Source of the DNA: Clostridium ragsdalei P11
Lineage (GTDB): Bacteria; Bacillota; Clostridia; Clostridiales; Clostridiaceae
Length of the DNA: 64,000 bases
Assembly (NCBI RefSeq): GCF_001675165.1
Contig: NZ_LROS01000044.1
Location: 1 to 64,000 of the forward strand
Direction of reading: 5' to 3'
Numbering within the stretch: the first letter of the stretch is position 1; each line of letters opens with the position of its first letter. Below are positions 47,692 through 58,011 of the stretch, in pieces. The translations under genes were made by a program, and so were the position numbers. Below the pieces are notes generated by a model, which saw only the letters and a list, made by a program, of their open reading frames with translations, did no database searches and was not told the origin of the DNA.

Positions 47692-49095
47692 CTAATTTTT
47701 ATCTCCAACACAATTATGTTTTTCATCATTTAATATACTGTGTTTCATTCCATAAGCAAAGTATAATAACAAACCTACTCCAGTCCATATAGCAAATCTA
47801 ATCCAAGTAACACCTGGCAAACTTATCATAAGATATAGACAACATAGTACTGTTAATATTGGTACAAACGGAACTCCCGGACATTTAAATTTTCTTTCAA
47901 CATTAGGCAAAGTTTTTCTGAGAACAATTACTCCTATGGATACAAACAAGAAAGCCGATAATGTACCAATATTACATAAATCAATAATCACGTCAAGTGG
48001 GAAAAGTCCACATATAACAGCTGTTATAACTCCTGTTATTATAGTACATATACCTGGCGTACTATGTTTCTTGTTTACACTAGAAAATGCTTTAGGCAGT
48101 AATCCATCTCTTGCCATAACCATAAATATTCTAACCTGTCCATACAATATTACAAGAATTGTAGAAATCATTCCAACAACTGCACCTACACCAACTAATG
48201 CAGAACCCCAATTGATTCCCACTCTAGCTAAAGCAGCTGGAAGTGCATTAGTTATATCTATAGCTTTAAATGGCACCATTCCTGTAAGTACACATGCAAC
48301 AGCTACATATAATACAATAGTTACACCTAAACAAATAGCGAGTCCAATAGGAACATCTCTCTTAGGATTTGCTGTTTCTTCTGCAGCAGTAGATACTGAA
48401 TCAAAACCTATAAAAGCAAAGAATATAATTGCAGCACCGGACATTACACCTTTCATTCCGTATGGTGCAAAAGGATGATAATTTGCAGGATTTATATGAG
48501 TTACGCCAATAAATATGAATATAAGTATTACAGCTACTTTTATAGCAACTATAATATTGTTTACTTTAGTACTTTGAGTTACACCAATATATAATACCCA
48601 TGTTATAGCAGCAACAATTAAAACAGAAGGTAAGTCAACAATTCCGCCTTTAAGTGGAGAAGCGGTAATTGCTGCAGGTAAATTGATACCACAGGATTTT
48701 AAAACCCCAACAAAAGTACCAGACCATCCTGAAGCAACTGCTGCTCCAGAAACAAGATATTCAAGCATTAAATTCCATCCAATAATCCAGGCTATAATTT
48801 CACCAAAAGCAACATAGCAATAGGAATAAGTACTTCCAGCAACAGGAAACATAGTAGCAAGTTCTGAATAAGTAAGTCCGCAGAATCCACTTGTAATAGC
48901 AGCTATTATAAATGACATTATAACTGCAGGTCCTGCTATTTGAGCCCCTTGTCCTGCAGAAACAAAGACGCCGCTGCCTACTACGGAACCAATTCCTAAG
49001 CATGCTAAATCCATATAATTTAGTTCCTTTTTAAGTCCACTTTTTTTTACAGAAACGCTAAAATCCTCCACGGTTTTTTTCCTAAATAAATTCAC
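47692..49095 (-). CDS. APC-superfamily amino acid permease
   Basis: The 467-residue protein has about twelve membrane helices. The first bears the APC substrate motif GIGSVVGSGVFVSAGQGA, and the loop GFDSVSTAAEETANPKRDVPIG is typical of the cationic/broad-range amino acid branch (YfnA-like). I start at GTG 49093-49095 (VNLFRKK), eight bases after GGGGGG; an ATG five codons upstream overlaps that site. Its place just downstream of hutH on the same strand suggests histidine uptake, which is inference. Confidence 0.88.
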   Translation of the reverse strand: MNLFRKKTVEDFSVSVKKSGLKKELNYMDLACLGIGSVVGSGVFVSAGQGAQIAGPAVIMSFIIAAITSGFCGLTYSELATMFPVAGSTYSYCYVAFGEIIAWIIGWNLMLEYLVSGAAVASGWSGTFVGVLKSCGINLPAAITASPLKGGIVDLPSVLIVAAITWVLYIGVTQSTKVNNIIVAIKVAVILIFIFIGVTHINPANYHPFAPYGMKGVMSGAAIIFFAFIGFDSVSTAAEETANPKRDVPIGLAICLGVTIVLYVAVACVLTGMVPFKAIDITNALPAALARVGINWGSALVGVGAVVGMISTILVILYGQVRIFMVMARDGLLPKAFSSVNKKHSTPGICTIITGVITAVICGLFPLDVIIDLCNIGTLSAFLFVSIGVIVLRKTLPNVERKFKCPGVPFVPILTVLCCLYLMISLPGVTWIRFAIWTGVGLLLYFAYGMKHSILNDEKHNCVGDKN

Positions 49096-49369
49096 ATCTA
49101 ATCCCCCCATATAATTAGTTTAGTAGTTAATTTAAAACATATTTTCAATAACCAAAACGCGTACTAGAAAAGTGGTAGATGAAAATAACACTTTAATAAT
49201 AACCCTGTTCATCGAATATCTTTATTCAAATTTAACGGACTAGCTATATTTTATTGGTGTTAAAAATGTTAAAATTAGATAAACGATTACATTGATAAAA
49301 ATTTAATTTTCCATAGTATAACATATTACAGCATGATTTGTATAAGGTACTTGATTTATAACTGGACAC

Positions 49370-49392
49370 AAAATGAATTTTATATTCATTTT
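49370..49392 (-). terminator. Candidate stem-loop after hutH, in the 385-bp hutH/permease gap
   Basis: AAAATGAAT and ATTCATTTT form a 9-bp stem 90 bp after the hutH stop. The rest of 49096-49480 holds AT-rich sequence with no gene that I can see; it must carry the permease promoter. Confidence 0.4.
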
Positions 49393-49480
49393 AATGCCAG
49401 CCATAAATTATTAAATACCTAGCCTCAATCTATTTCTACTATTAATAGAATTATGATTTTCAAGTATCCTGAACTTTATT

Positions 49481-51001
49481 TTATATTCCTAAATTTACTT
49501 TTTCTTCAACTGCTTTTAGAAGTTCTCCACTTGTTATAAGTTCATCACATTTTTCCAATTCTTTATACATAATTTTATCTTTTTCTATAAAGCTTACTTT
49601 ATTTCTTACTACATTATATGCTTCCTGAGTACCTTTACCAAGCTTAAGTCCATCTCTAAAATCTATAGCCTGACAAGCAGCCATAAGTTCTGTTGCAACT
49701 ACTCTTGTTGCATTGTTTACAATTGCTAAACTCTTTCTTGCTGCAATAGTGCCCATACTTACGTGATCTTCTTGGTTAGCTGATGAAGAAATAGAATCTA
49801 CACTTGCTGGATGTGCAAGCACTTTGTTTTCTGATACCAATGCTGCTGCATACTGTGTAATCATAAATCCTGAGTTAAGTCCACCGTTCTTTGCTAAGAA
49901 AGGAGGCAAATCATTTAATTGGTAATTTACCAATCTTTCCAGTCTTCTTTCTGATATGTTAGCAACCTCTGACATTGCAATTCCAAGGAAATCAAAACTT
50001 AAAGCCATAGGCTGTCCATGAAAGTTTCCTCCCGATATTACATCCGCATTGTCAAATATAATGGGATTATCTGTAACGGAATTTATCTCTATTTCTACTT
50101 TATTTTTAACATAATTTACAGCATCTTTGCTGGCACCATGAACTTGTGGTACACACCTTAAAGTATAAGCATCCTGTACTCTTAAGTCACCTTGATTAGT
50201 CATAAAAGAACTGCCTTCCGTTAGTGCGTTTATATTTTTAGCTGTTTGAATTTGACCTGCATGCGGTCTTAACATATGTGTCCTTAAGTCAAAAGCATCT
50301 CTTACTCCTCTTAAAGCTTCTATAGTAAGTGCTGCTGTAATATCACTAACTTTTAAAAGATTTATAGCTTTATACAAAGCTAATGAACCTACTGCAGTCA
50401 TTACCTGAGTCCCATTTATAAGAGCTAAACCTTCTTTAGCTACAAGTTCTACTGTAGCTATTCCTGCCTTTTCCATAGCTTCTTTTCCAGGTAAAATTTC
50501 ACCTTGGAACTCAGCTTCTCCTTCCCCAAGCATAGGTAATACCATATGTGCTAAAGGTGCTAAATCACCAGAGGCTCCTAAAGAACCCTTTTCCGGTATA
50601 CATGGATGTACACCTTTATTTAACATATCTAAGAGAGTTTCAAAAACACTAAGTCTTATTCCTGAATATCCTTTAACTAGGTTATTTGCCCTCAATAACA
50701 TTATTGTCCTTACTACTTCTTTTGGAAACTTTCGTCCAGCACCGCATGAATGGGACATTATTAAGTTTTTCTGAAGTGTTTTGCATTCTTCTCCTGATAT
50801 AGTTACATCGGAAAATTTTCCAAATCCAGTAGTAATTCCATACTTTGTATCATTTCTCTCAACTATGCCATCTACTACTTTTCTTGATTTTTTAATTTTT
50901 TCCTTAGCTTCTTCTGTAGCAGAAACCTTATATCCGTTGTATGCAACATTTATAATATCCTCTATAGTAAGATTTTCTCCATTTAAATTAATAGTTTTCA
51001 T
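49481..51001 (-). CDS. hutH: Histidine ammonia-lyase
   Basis: The 506-residue enzyme deaminates histidine to urocanate. The self-formed MIO cofactor comes from Ala-Ser-Gly in KGSLGASGDLAPLAHM (about residues 142-144). Other family marks are YGITTGFGKFSDV near the N-terminus, QNLIMSHSCG-like KNLIMSHSCGAG, and SANQEDHVSMG in the third quarter. Length is normal. AGGAGG lies upstream of ATG. The stop of hutI lies 72 bp upstream, so hutU-hutI-hutH probably form one transcript. Confidence 0.95.
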   Translation of the reverse strand: MKTINLNGENLTIEDIINVAYNGYKVSATEEAKEKIKKSRKVVDGIVERNDTKYGITTGFGKFSDVTISGEECKTLQKNLIMSHSCGAGRKFPKEVVRTIMLLRANNLVKGYSGIRLSVFETLLDMLNKGVHPCIPEKGSLGASGDLAPLAHMVLPMLGEGEAEFQGEILPGKEAMEKAGIATVELVAKEGLALINGTQVMTAVGSLALYKAINLLKVSDITAALTIEALRGVRDAFDLRTHMLRPHAGQIQTAKNINALTEGSSFMTNQGDLRVQDAYTLRCVPQVHGASKDAVNYVKNKVEIEINSVTDNPIIFDNADVISGGNFHGQPMALSFDFLGIAMSEVANISERRLERLVNYQLNDLPPFLAKNGGLNSGFMITQYAAALVSENKVLAHPASVDSISSSANQEDHVSMGTIAARKSLAIVNNATRVVATELMAACQAIDFRDGLKLGKGTQEAYNVVRNKVSFIEKDKIMYKELEKCDELITSGELLKAVEEKVNLGI

Positions 51002-51072
51002 ATCTTATATTACCTCCTAATGTCATTATGCTAATTTGTTTTCTATAACTTTCTGTTTTTTATCTTTACTTT

Positions 51073-52326
51073 TTAATATACTAACTGTCCATTTTTTACT
51101 ACAACTGTACCATCTTTAACTACTGTATCTACTGCATTTACACCAAAATGATAAATTAAATAATCTAGGTTTTTTGCATTAAATATAGATATATCGGCTT
51201 TTTTACCTTTTTCAATACTTCCTATTTCTTTCTCTTTTGAAATTGCAACTGCTGCATTTATAGTCATTGCATTTATTATTTCTTCTGGCAGCATTTTAAG
51301 TCCAAAGCATGCAAAAGTCATTGTACTTTGAAGGGATTCTGTAGGAGAAGTACCAGGATTGCAGTCTGTAGCAAGTGCAACTATAACTCCCTCTTCTATC
51401 ATTTTCCTTGCCCGTGCAAATTTATTTAACATCAAGTAAAAAGAAGTCGTAGGTAAAAGTACTGCAACTACTTTATTATTTGCAAGTGATTTTATACCTT
51501 CGTCAGAAGCTGACACTAAATGTTCTGCAGATACTGCTTTAATCTCACCTGCAAGTTCTGCTGCTGATATGGATTCCACTTCATCTGCATGAATTTTAGC
51601 CTTAAATCCAGCTTTCTTGCCTGCTTCTAAAATTTTTCTTGCCTCTTCTACTGAAAATACACCTTTTTCACAAAAGCAGTCAATGAATTCTGCTAAGTTT
51701 TGTTCTTTAACATATGGAATTACCTTATTTATTATAAGGTCTATGTATCCATCCCTGTTATCTTTAAATTCTTCTGGAACTGCATGAGCACCTAGATAAG
51801 TAGAAACTATACTAATTGGGTGTTCGTCATTTAAATTTTTATTTACATTCAGCATTTTTATTTCATTTTCAAAATCAAGTCCATAACCTGATTTACTCTC
51901 AACAGTAGTAGTTCCGTGTAAAAGCATTAAATCCAATCTCTTTTTAGTTTCACTTTGGATCTTCTCAAGAGAAGTATTTCTCACACTGTTTACAGTGCTT
52001 AATATTCCTCCTCCAGCTTTCAATATATCTATATATTTTACATTTTTCAGCTTCAAAGATAATTCAAATTCCCTTGACCCTGCATATACCACATGGGTAT
52101 GGCTGTCTACAAGACCTGGCGTAACAGTTTTACCTTTTCCGTCTATTACAACTTCACGGTCATTTAAATACTTTTTGTATCCATCGCCGCTGCCAACATC
52201 TACTATTGTATCATTGTCTGCAACTATGTATCCATTTTTAATTATTTGTGCATCTTTTAACTTTTCTTTTGTCTTTGGATAACTGCCGGCACAAGTTACA
52301 AGACAATCTATATCTTTAATTATCAT
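51073..52326 (-). CDS. hutI: Imidazolonepropionase
   Basis: The 417-residue amidohydrolase opens the imidazolone ring, giving formimidoylglutamate. Metal-binding motifs are VDSHTHVVYAGSRE (HxH), the KIHADEV histidine and the final aspartate in ALATDCNPGTSPTES, all as in HutI. GGGAGG precedes ATG by seven to eight bases. It lies between hutU and hutH, and a copy of the TTTAT-bounded repeat fills the hutU-hutI gap, ending 24 bp before the hutI start. Confidence 0.95.
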   Translation of the reverse strand: MIIKDIDCLVTCAGSYPKTKEKLKDAQIIKNGYIVADNDTIVDVGSGDGYKKYLNDREVVIDGKGKTVTPGLVDSHTHVVYAGSREFELSLKLKNVKYIDILKAGGGILSTVNSVRNTSLEKIQSETKKRLDLMLLHGTTTVESKSGYGLDFENEIKMLNVNKNLNDEHPISIVSTYLGAHAVPEEFKDNRDGYIDLIINKVIPYVKEQNLAEFIDCFCEKGVFSVEEARKILEAGKKAGFKAKIHADEVESISAAELAGEIKAVSAEHLVSASDEGIKSLANNKVVAVLLPTTSFYLMLNKFARARKMIEEGVIVALATDCNPGTSPTESLQSTMTFACFGLKMLPEEIINAMTINAAVAISKEKEIGSIEKGKKADISIFNAKNLDYLIYHFGVNAVDTVVKDGTVVVKNGQLVY

Positions 52327-52349
52327 ACTAATTCCCTCCCTTCAAAAAT

Positions 52350-52533
52350 TTTATCCGATGACTACCTGCTCTAATACTCCCACGCACACAGCGAAAGCGA
52401 CTATCACCAAATCAAAGATTTGGGATATCTGCTTTTCTCTTAGTTGGAGTAAATAGCAGCTACGTCCCTGGATAACGATTTCTAAGTATGAGTTGGAGTC
52501 AAAACTCCATCTCATGCCAAGAACTCTGTTTAT
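52350..52533 (-). repeat. TTTAT-bounded structured repeat, copy B (long form)
   Basis: This 184-bp copy has the same ends (TTTATCCGATGACTACC, AACTCTGTTTAT) and the same GTTATCCAGGGACGTAG core, but the apical part of the second hairpin is enlarged by about 50 bp that can form an extra stem (CCCAAATCTTTGATTTGG). In the first hairpin CATGAGATGGAGT / ACTCCAACTCATA changes one C-G pair of copy A into G-C, keeping the pairing. It occupies the hutU-hutI gap and would be part of the hut transcript. Confidence 0.85.
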
Positions 52534-52543
52534 AAAAGTACTT

Positions 52544-54571
52544 TTACTTTTGAAAATACTTACTTACTGCTTTCTTTACATCTTCCTCATTTGTTAAATA
52601 TGGAAGAGTTACATGATCTGTTCCCTTATTATTTTTATTGAATTCTACTACTGTTTCAATAGCATGCTCATTTCTTGCCCAAGAACGTCTTGAAACACCA
52701 CTCATTACATCCCAGCTTAATGCTGATTTTATTATTTCATCTGCTTTATGGCTTCCATCAAGTATAAGTCCAAAGCCTCCGTTTATAGATTTTCCTATAC
52801 CAACGCCGCCTCCATTGTGGAGTGCAACTAAGCTCATTCCCCTTGCTGCATTTCCTGCATAACACTGGACAGCCATATCTGCCATTACATTACTTCCGTC
52901 TTTAATATTTGAAGTTTCTCTAAATGGAGAATCTGTTCCACTTACATCATGGTGGTCTCTTCCCATCATTACAGGTCCAATTTCACCTTTTCTTACCATT
53001 TCATTAAACTTAAGTGCAATATTTATTCTACCAGTTGCATCCTGGTATAGTATCCTTGCCTGGGTTCCAACTACCAACTTATTCTTTTCTGCATCCTTTA
53101 TCCAGTTATAGTTATCTCTATCCTGGTATCTTCTATTTGGATCTATACATTCCATGGCAGCTTTATCTGTTTTTATTAAATCTTCACTCTTTCCACTTAA
53201 GCATACCCATCTAAATGGTCCATATCCGTAGTCAAACAGTTGAGGTCCCATTATATCCTCTACATAGGAAGGGAATATAAATCCATCCTTTTCATCTATT
53301 CCATTTTTGGATATTTCTTTAACTCCTGCATCATATACTGCTTTCATAAAGGAATTTCCATAGTCAAAGAAATATGTTCCCTTATCTACAAGAGCTTTTA
53401 TTAATTCAAAATGTCTTCTCAAACTCTTATCTACTAATTTATCAAACTTTTCTCTATCTTCTGCAAGAAGTCTTGTCCTTTCTTCAAAGCTAATTCCCTG
53501 AGGACAGTATCCACCTTCATATACGGCATGACAGGAAGTCTGGTCTGACAATAACTCTACTTTTATATTATTTTTAACTACGTATTCCAGCAAATCTACT
53601 ATGTTTCCATGGTATGCAATGGACATAGGTTCTTTTTTCTCCATGTATTCCTTTGCAACCTTAAATATTCTATCAAGGTCAGAAGATGATTCTTTTACCC
53701 ATCCTTGATTAAGTCTTGTGTCAATTCTAGACTGGTCTACTTCTGCTATTATGCCTACTCCATTTGCTATTTCTATAGCCTTTGGCTGAGCTCCACTCAT
53801 TCCTCCAAGACCTGAAGTTATAAATAAATGTCCTCTCAAGTCTCCATCGTTCGGAATACCAAGCTTCATTCTTCCTGCATTCAATAATGTATTAAATGTA
53901 CCATGAACTATACCCTGTGGTCCTATATACATCCATCCTCCTGCAGTCATCTGTCCATAGTTTGCAACTCCCATTTCTTCTGCTATTTCCCAATCCTTTT
54001 GATTGTCAAACATTCCAACCATCATGGCATTTGTTATTATTACTCTAGGTGCTTCTGGTTTTGATTTGAACAGTCCAAGAGGATGTCCTGATTCAACTAC
54101 TAAAGTTTGATCTTGAGTCATAACTTCCAAGTATTTTTTTATAAGTCTATACTGCATCCAGTTCTGACAAACGCTTCCTGTCTCTCCATAAGTAACTAAT
54201 TCATATGGATATAGAGCTACTTCAAAATCTAAGTTATTTTCTATCATAACTTGGAAGGCTTTACCTTCTGTACATTTTCCCTTATACTCGTCTATAGGTT
54301 TTCCATGTATTCTTCCTTCAGGTCTGAATCTATATCCATAAATTCTTCCCCTTGTGGTAAGCTCTTCTAAAAATTCTGGTATTAATTGTTCATGGTATTT
54401 AGGTGGTATATACCTTAGAGCATTTTTTAAAGCAATTTCCGTCTGGGATTGTGTCAAATTGAATCCTCTATCCGGTGCCCTTCTTATGCCTTCTACAAAT
54501 TTTGGCATTTCAGGTAATTCATCATCTAGTTTTACAGTCATAGCTTCACTAACATCAATGTTCTTAATCAT
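52544..54571 (-). CDS. hutU: Urocanate hydratase
   Basis: The 675-residue enzyme converts urocanate to imidazolone propionate with a tightly bound NAD+. Conserved segments include ESGHPLGLFKSKPEAPRV, NYGQMTAGGWMYIGPQG, FITSGLGGMSGAQPKA, the QTSCHAVYEGGYCP cysteine region and GRDHHDVSGTDSPFRET. At 675 residues it is of the long clostridial form rather than the roughly 555-residue enteric one. GGAGGACATGAT precedes ATG. First gene of the hutU-hutI-hutH set, divergent from a BTAD regulator. Confidence 0.95.
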   Translation of the reverse strand: MIKNIDVSEAMTVKLDDELPEMPKFVEGIRRAPDRGFNLTQSQTEIALKNALRYIPPKYHEQLIPEFLEELTTRGRIYGYRFRPEGRIHGKPIDEYKGKCTEGKAFQVMIENNLDFEVALYPYELVTYGETGSVCQNWMQYRLIKKYLEVMTQDQTLVVESGHPLGLFKSKPEAPRVIITNAMMVGMFDNQKDWEIAEEMGVANYGQMTAGGWMYIGPQGIVHGTFNTLLNAGRMKLGIPNDGDLRGHLFITSGLGGMSGAQPKAIEIANGVGIIAEVDQSRIDTRLNQGWVKESSSDLDRIFKVAKEYMEKKEPMSIAYHGNIVDLLEYVVKNNIKVELLSDQTSCHAVYEGGYCPQGISFEERTRLLAEDREKFDKLVDKSLRRHFELIKALVDKGTYFFDYGNSFMKAVYDAGVKEISKNGIDEKDGFIFPSYVEDIMGPQLFDYGYGPFRWVCLSGKSEDLIKTDKAAMECIDPNRRYQDRDNYNWIKDAEKNKLVVGTQARILYQDATGRINIALKFNEMVRKGEIGPVMMGRDHHDVSGTDSPFRETSNIKDGSNVMADMAVQCYAGNAARGMSLVALHNGGGVGIGKSINGGFGLILDGSHKADEIIKSALSWDVMSGVSRRSWARNEHAIETVVEFNKNNKGTDHVTLPYLTNEEDVKKAVSKYFQK

Positions 54572-54671
54572 ATCATGTCCTCCTATGTTAAATATAATAA
54601 TTTCATTATATTTAAACTATTTGTAATATAAAAAATTTAATGAAATTTATCTTTGCTTATATAATAAAACG

Positions 54672-54749
54672 TTTACGTCTCTAAAAAGTCAAATTTGTCT
54701 ACAATATAAAAAAAATATTTTTAAATGTTTTTATATTGTAGACGTTAGA
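54672..54749. promoter_or_regulatory. Inverted repeat and AACGTCTA-type motifs between hutU and the BTAD regulator
   Basis: GTCTACAATATAAAAA (54697-54712) and TTTTTATATTGTAGAC (54728-54743) form a perfect 16-bp inverted repeat. The left side carries TTTACGTCTCTAAA (54672-54685), and the right arm runs into TGTAGACGTTAGA. Related AAACGTCTA/TAGACGTTT sites lie upstream of the formimidoyltransferase gene (59110-59170). Likely operators of the hut genes; the binding protein is unproven. Confidence 0.55.
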
Positions 54750-54906
54750 TCATTTTTTAATTTCGACCTTTTCTAATCATTATAAACAAAAATTTGATTT
54801 ATCAATGGAAATTTACGCTGATATTGTATTATAATATAATATAATACGTACTCTAAATGATTACACATTAAACACTAGGTTAAGGAGTTACGAAAGAAGG
54901 GATATA

Positions 54907-57900
54907 TTGAACATTATATATGTAAAAATGTTGGGAAATTTTAATGTAACTATAGACAACGAAAAAGTTTTGTTTCCATATAACAAAGTACAAGCTCTTT
55001 TTTGTTACTTAATTATTAATAAAGAATGTACAAGAGAAAAGCTAGCTGGTCTTTTATGGCCAGAAGAAGAAGAAAACATAGCAAAAAAGAATTTAAGAAA
55101 TGCTATTTATAAAATAAAAAAAGCTTTTGACCTAGAAGTATTAATATCACCAAGAAAGTCAACAGTTATGATAAATCCCAATATAGAAATAAAAACGGAT
55201 GTAGATAATTTCTTGAGTAATACAGATGATTTAAATACATATAAGGGTCACTTTTTGACTGGTTTTTATGTGAAAAATGCAGAAACTTTTCAAACTTGGG
55301 TAATAGAAACTAGGGAACATTTCCAGCAAATATATATAAATAGACTAAAAGAAAATATAGCTATTGAAAAGGAAAATAAAAACTACAATAAAGTAGAAAA
55401 TTACTGTAAATTGCTCATAAAAATGGATGAGTTTGATGAAGAACCATACAGAGAACTTATGAAAAGCTTAAAAAATAGCAATAAATGCAATAAAGCTGTA
55501 GAAGTATATCATAAACTTTCAGAAATTTTAAACAAAGAATTAGATGTAGAGCCACAGCCAGCTACAAAAAAATTATTTAATGAAATATTAAATGAAATGA
55601 GTCTTACAAATTGCAGTTCAAAATCAAAAGAATTCTTTTTTGGAAGGTATGAAGAACTAAAATGTTTAGAAGCTGCTTACCTAAAATTTAAAAATGGAAT
55701 ACAAGCAAAGTCTATTCTGATACTAGGAGAAGCTGGCATTGGTAAAACAAAACTTAAAGAAAAGTTCTTAGAAGGCATTTCTCAAAATAATATATTTGTA
55801 TTAGAAACCCCCTGCTATCCCCTTGAAAAAGACTATATTTTAAAACCTTGGAATAATATTACACTAAAATTGTCAAAAATAATAGAAACGAATAATATAA
55901 ATATCTCCTTATCTTGCAAAAGCATAATAGCTAGTTTTTTTCCTGAGTTTAGTAAAAATTATTTAGACAATCTAAAACTAATTGAAAGTAATAATTTAAA
56001 ATATGAAATAATAGGAAAGGCTCTAGGAGATATACTAGGGATAGTTAGTTCTCATAAAAAAATAATGTTAGTTTTTGAGGATATTCAATGGTTGGATTCA
56101 ATGAGTCTATCTCTTTTAAATAGTATACTTCTAAGTGAATCTAAAAATATAATTTTAATTTGTACCTGTAGAAATGAATACAATGAAGAACTGGATAAAT
56201 TCATAACTTCCATGAATAGATATAACAAATTAAATACACTTAAATTAGAGAGACTCAATCATATAGAAACAGAAGATTTCATAAAAAAAGCACTACCTAA
56301 CTACAATTTGTCTAAAAAAATGGCAAATAAAATATACAGTGAGACAGAAGGAAATCTATTCTTTTTAACTGAATACATGAATATAATAAAATCCAATGGA
56401 AATATAAACTTAATGTCCTCTAAAATGCAAGATATATTAAGGAGCAGATATTTGGATGTCTCTGAGGAAGGAAGAAAGATTTTAAACATATGTTCTATGT
56501 TTTTTGACGAAGTACCCCTTAATATATTAGCTAGCATTATTGGCAAGGATGAACTTGAAATAATTGATGTGGTTGAAGAACTGGAAAACAAATTTATACT
56601 TAAAGAAGTACTAAATGACAATAATATAAGCTTAAAATTTACCCACCAAAAATTTAGAGAATTCATATATTCAAACCAGTCTATGGCTAGAAAAAAAATT
56701 TTACATAATAAAATAGGTGAATTTTTGGAGAAAAATCTCCTTAAAGATAAGAATGATCTAAATACCTACTATAAATTAATATATCATTTTTCAAATTCTA
56801 ATAATCGTATTAAGGAACTAACATACAGGATGAAAAATCTGAATATATATCTTAGTTTCAGCCATGAACTCTTTCCTGTACTTCATTATGGTGAAAATAA
56901 GTACAACAATTTATACTTTAGTGATGAAAAAACTTTGAAAAGTTTAGAGAAAGTGGAAAAACTCTTAAATAAAGTTGAAAATCAAAGTAGATCCAAGGAA
57001 ACTGTAGATTTAGAAATAACATTTCTACTTATGAAGGGAAGATACTTAATTAAAATAGGAGATTACGAAAATGGAACTTCCATAATAAAAAATATGATAG
57101 ATAAAGCTCTTAATATAGCTGCTCTTAGTTATGCCATTGAAGGTTATAAACAAATGATTTATTATTGTATTCAAACTTATAACGTAGAAAACATGATCAT
57201 GTACATAAACCTAGCACTTTCCATTGCTAAAGAACAAAACTATGAGGATGAAAAAGCCATAATATTAAAATTAAAAGCTCTTTATAATAATATGTGTGGA
57301 AATTATAAGGAAGCAGAAAAACTGTTAAACGAAGCAATACATATATTTACTAGAGATGCAATAACATCGGACAAATATGTACTTAACATAGCTGCTTGTT
57401 ACAATTATATAGGTGAAATTAGGAGACACTCCTTAGAGTTTTCTAAAGCTATTTGCTACTACGATAAGGCCATTAAAATGTGTGAAGGTAAAGGTGTTAT
57501 GTCCAGCACTGCTATATTTAGTATAAATGCAGGTGAAACAGCCTTTGACATGGGAAATTATGCTGCTGCAAATGAGTACTTTAAAAGGTCTCTTAATATA
57601 TACAAGCATTTTGATCTAGCTTGGGGACGTTCCATAGCTGAGGCTTTTATGGCTTTACTAAAAATAAATGAAAAAGATTACACTAAGGCTTTAAGCTATC
57701 TAAAAGATGCCCATACTCATTCTCAAATGTTAAAGAGCCCTCATGAAATAGGCCTAGTTTATCGGGTAAAAGCTAAAATAAGTACACAACTTAAGGAAAA
57801 TAAGAAATTAAATAGTATATTCAGAGAATATCTCCCTAAAGATGCAAAAAACTATTGTGATATGGGTATTACCTATTTAAAAAAATCTTTAGATAACTAT

Positions 57901-57939
57901 GAAATTGACGTACTTATGAAATTAAAGGATAAAATTTAA
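54907..57939 (+). CDS. Large BTAD-type transcriptional activator with STAND ATPase and TPR repeats
   Basis: The 1010-residue regulator has an N-terminal OmpR-like winged helix (about 1-95, MLGNFNVTIDNEK...KVQALFCYLI, TREKLAGLLWPEEEE), the BTAD TPR domain (about 95-235, EPYRELMKSLKNSN, ELDVEPQPATKKLF), and an AAA/STAND ATPase (about 250-520) with Walker A LILGEAGIGKTKLKEK near residue 275 and Walker B IMLVFEDIQWLDS. A long TPR-rich C-terminus follows (CYNYIGEIRRHSLEFSKAIC, NYAAANEYFKRSLNIY). There is no LuxR domain. Starts at TTG after AAGGGA. It is divergent from hutU and is the best candidate for the hut regulator. Confidence 0.85.
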   Translation: MNIIYVKMLGNFNVTIDNEKVLFPYNKVQALFCYLIINKECTREKLAGLLWPEEEENIAKKNLRNAIYKIKKAFDLEVLISPRKSTVMINPNIEIKTDVDNFLSNTDDLNTYKGHFLTGFYVKNAETFQTWVIETREHFQQIYINRLKENIAIEKENKNYNKVENYCKLLIKMDEFDEEPYRELMKSLKNSNKCNKAVEVYHKLSEILNKELDVEPQPATKKLFNEILNEMSLTNCSSKSKEFFFGRYEELKCLEAAYLKFKNGIQAKSILILGEAGIGKTKLKEKFLEGISQNNIFVLETPCYPLEKDYILKPWNNITLKLSKIIETNNINISLSCKSIIASFFPEFSKNYLDNLKLIESNNLKYEIIGKALGDILGIVSSHKKIMLVFEDIQWLDSMSLSLLNSILLSESKNIILICTCRNEYNEELDKFITSMNRYNKLNTLKLERLNHIETEDFIKKALPNYNLSKKMANKIYSETEGNLFFLTEYMNIIKSNGNINLMSSKMQDILRSRYLDVSEEGRKILNICSMFFDEVPLNILASIIGKDELEIIDVVEELENKFILKEVLNDNNISLKFTHQKFREFIYSNQSMARKKILHNKIGEFLEKNLLKDKNDLNTYYKLIYHFSNSNNRIKELTYRMKNLNIYLSFSHELFPVLHYGENKYNNLYFSDEKTLKSLEKVEKLLNKVENQSRSKETVDLEITFLLMKGRYLIKIGDYENGTSIIKNMIDKALNIAALSYAIEGYKQMIYYCIQTYNVENMIMYINLALSIAKEQNYEDEKAIILKLKALYNNMCGNYKEAEKLLNEAIHIFTRDAITSDKYVLNIAACYNYIGEIRRHSLEFSKAICYYDKAIKMCEGKGVMSSTAIFSINAGETAFDMGNYAAANEYFKRSLNIYKHFDLAWGRSIAEAFMALLKINEKDYTKALSYLKDAHTHSQMLKSPHEIGLVYRVKAKISTQLKENKKLNSIFREYLPKDAKNYCDMGITYLKKSLDNYEIDVLMKLKDKI

Positions 57940-57958
57940 TTTACACTATGGAAATATA

Positions 57959-58002
57959 ACTGCAGTTGGTTGTTTTCAAGCAAAACTCAACTGCAGTCTT
58001 TT
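57959..58002 (+). terminator. Intrinsic terminator after the BTAD regulator
   Basis: ACTGCAGTTG and CAACTGCAGT form a 10-bp stem across a 19-base loop, followed by CTTTT. It lies 10 bp before the repeat copy C. Confidence 0.7.
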
Positions 58003-58011
58003 AAGTTAAAT

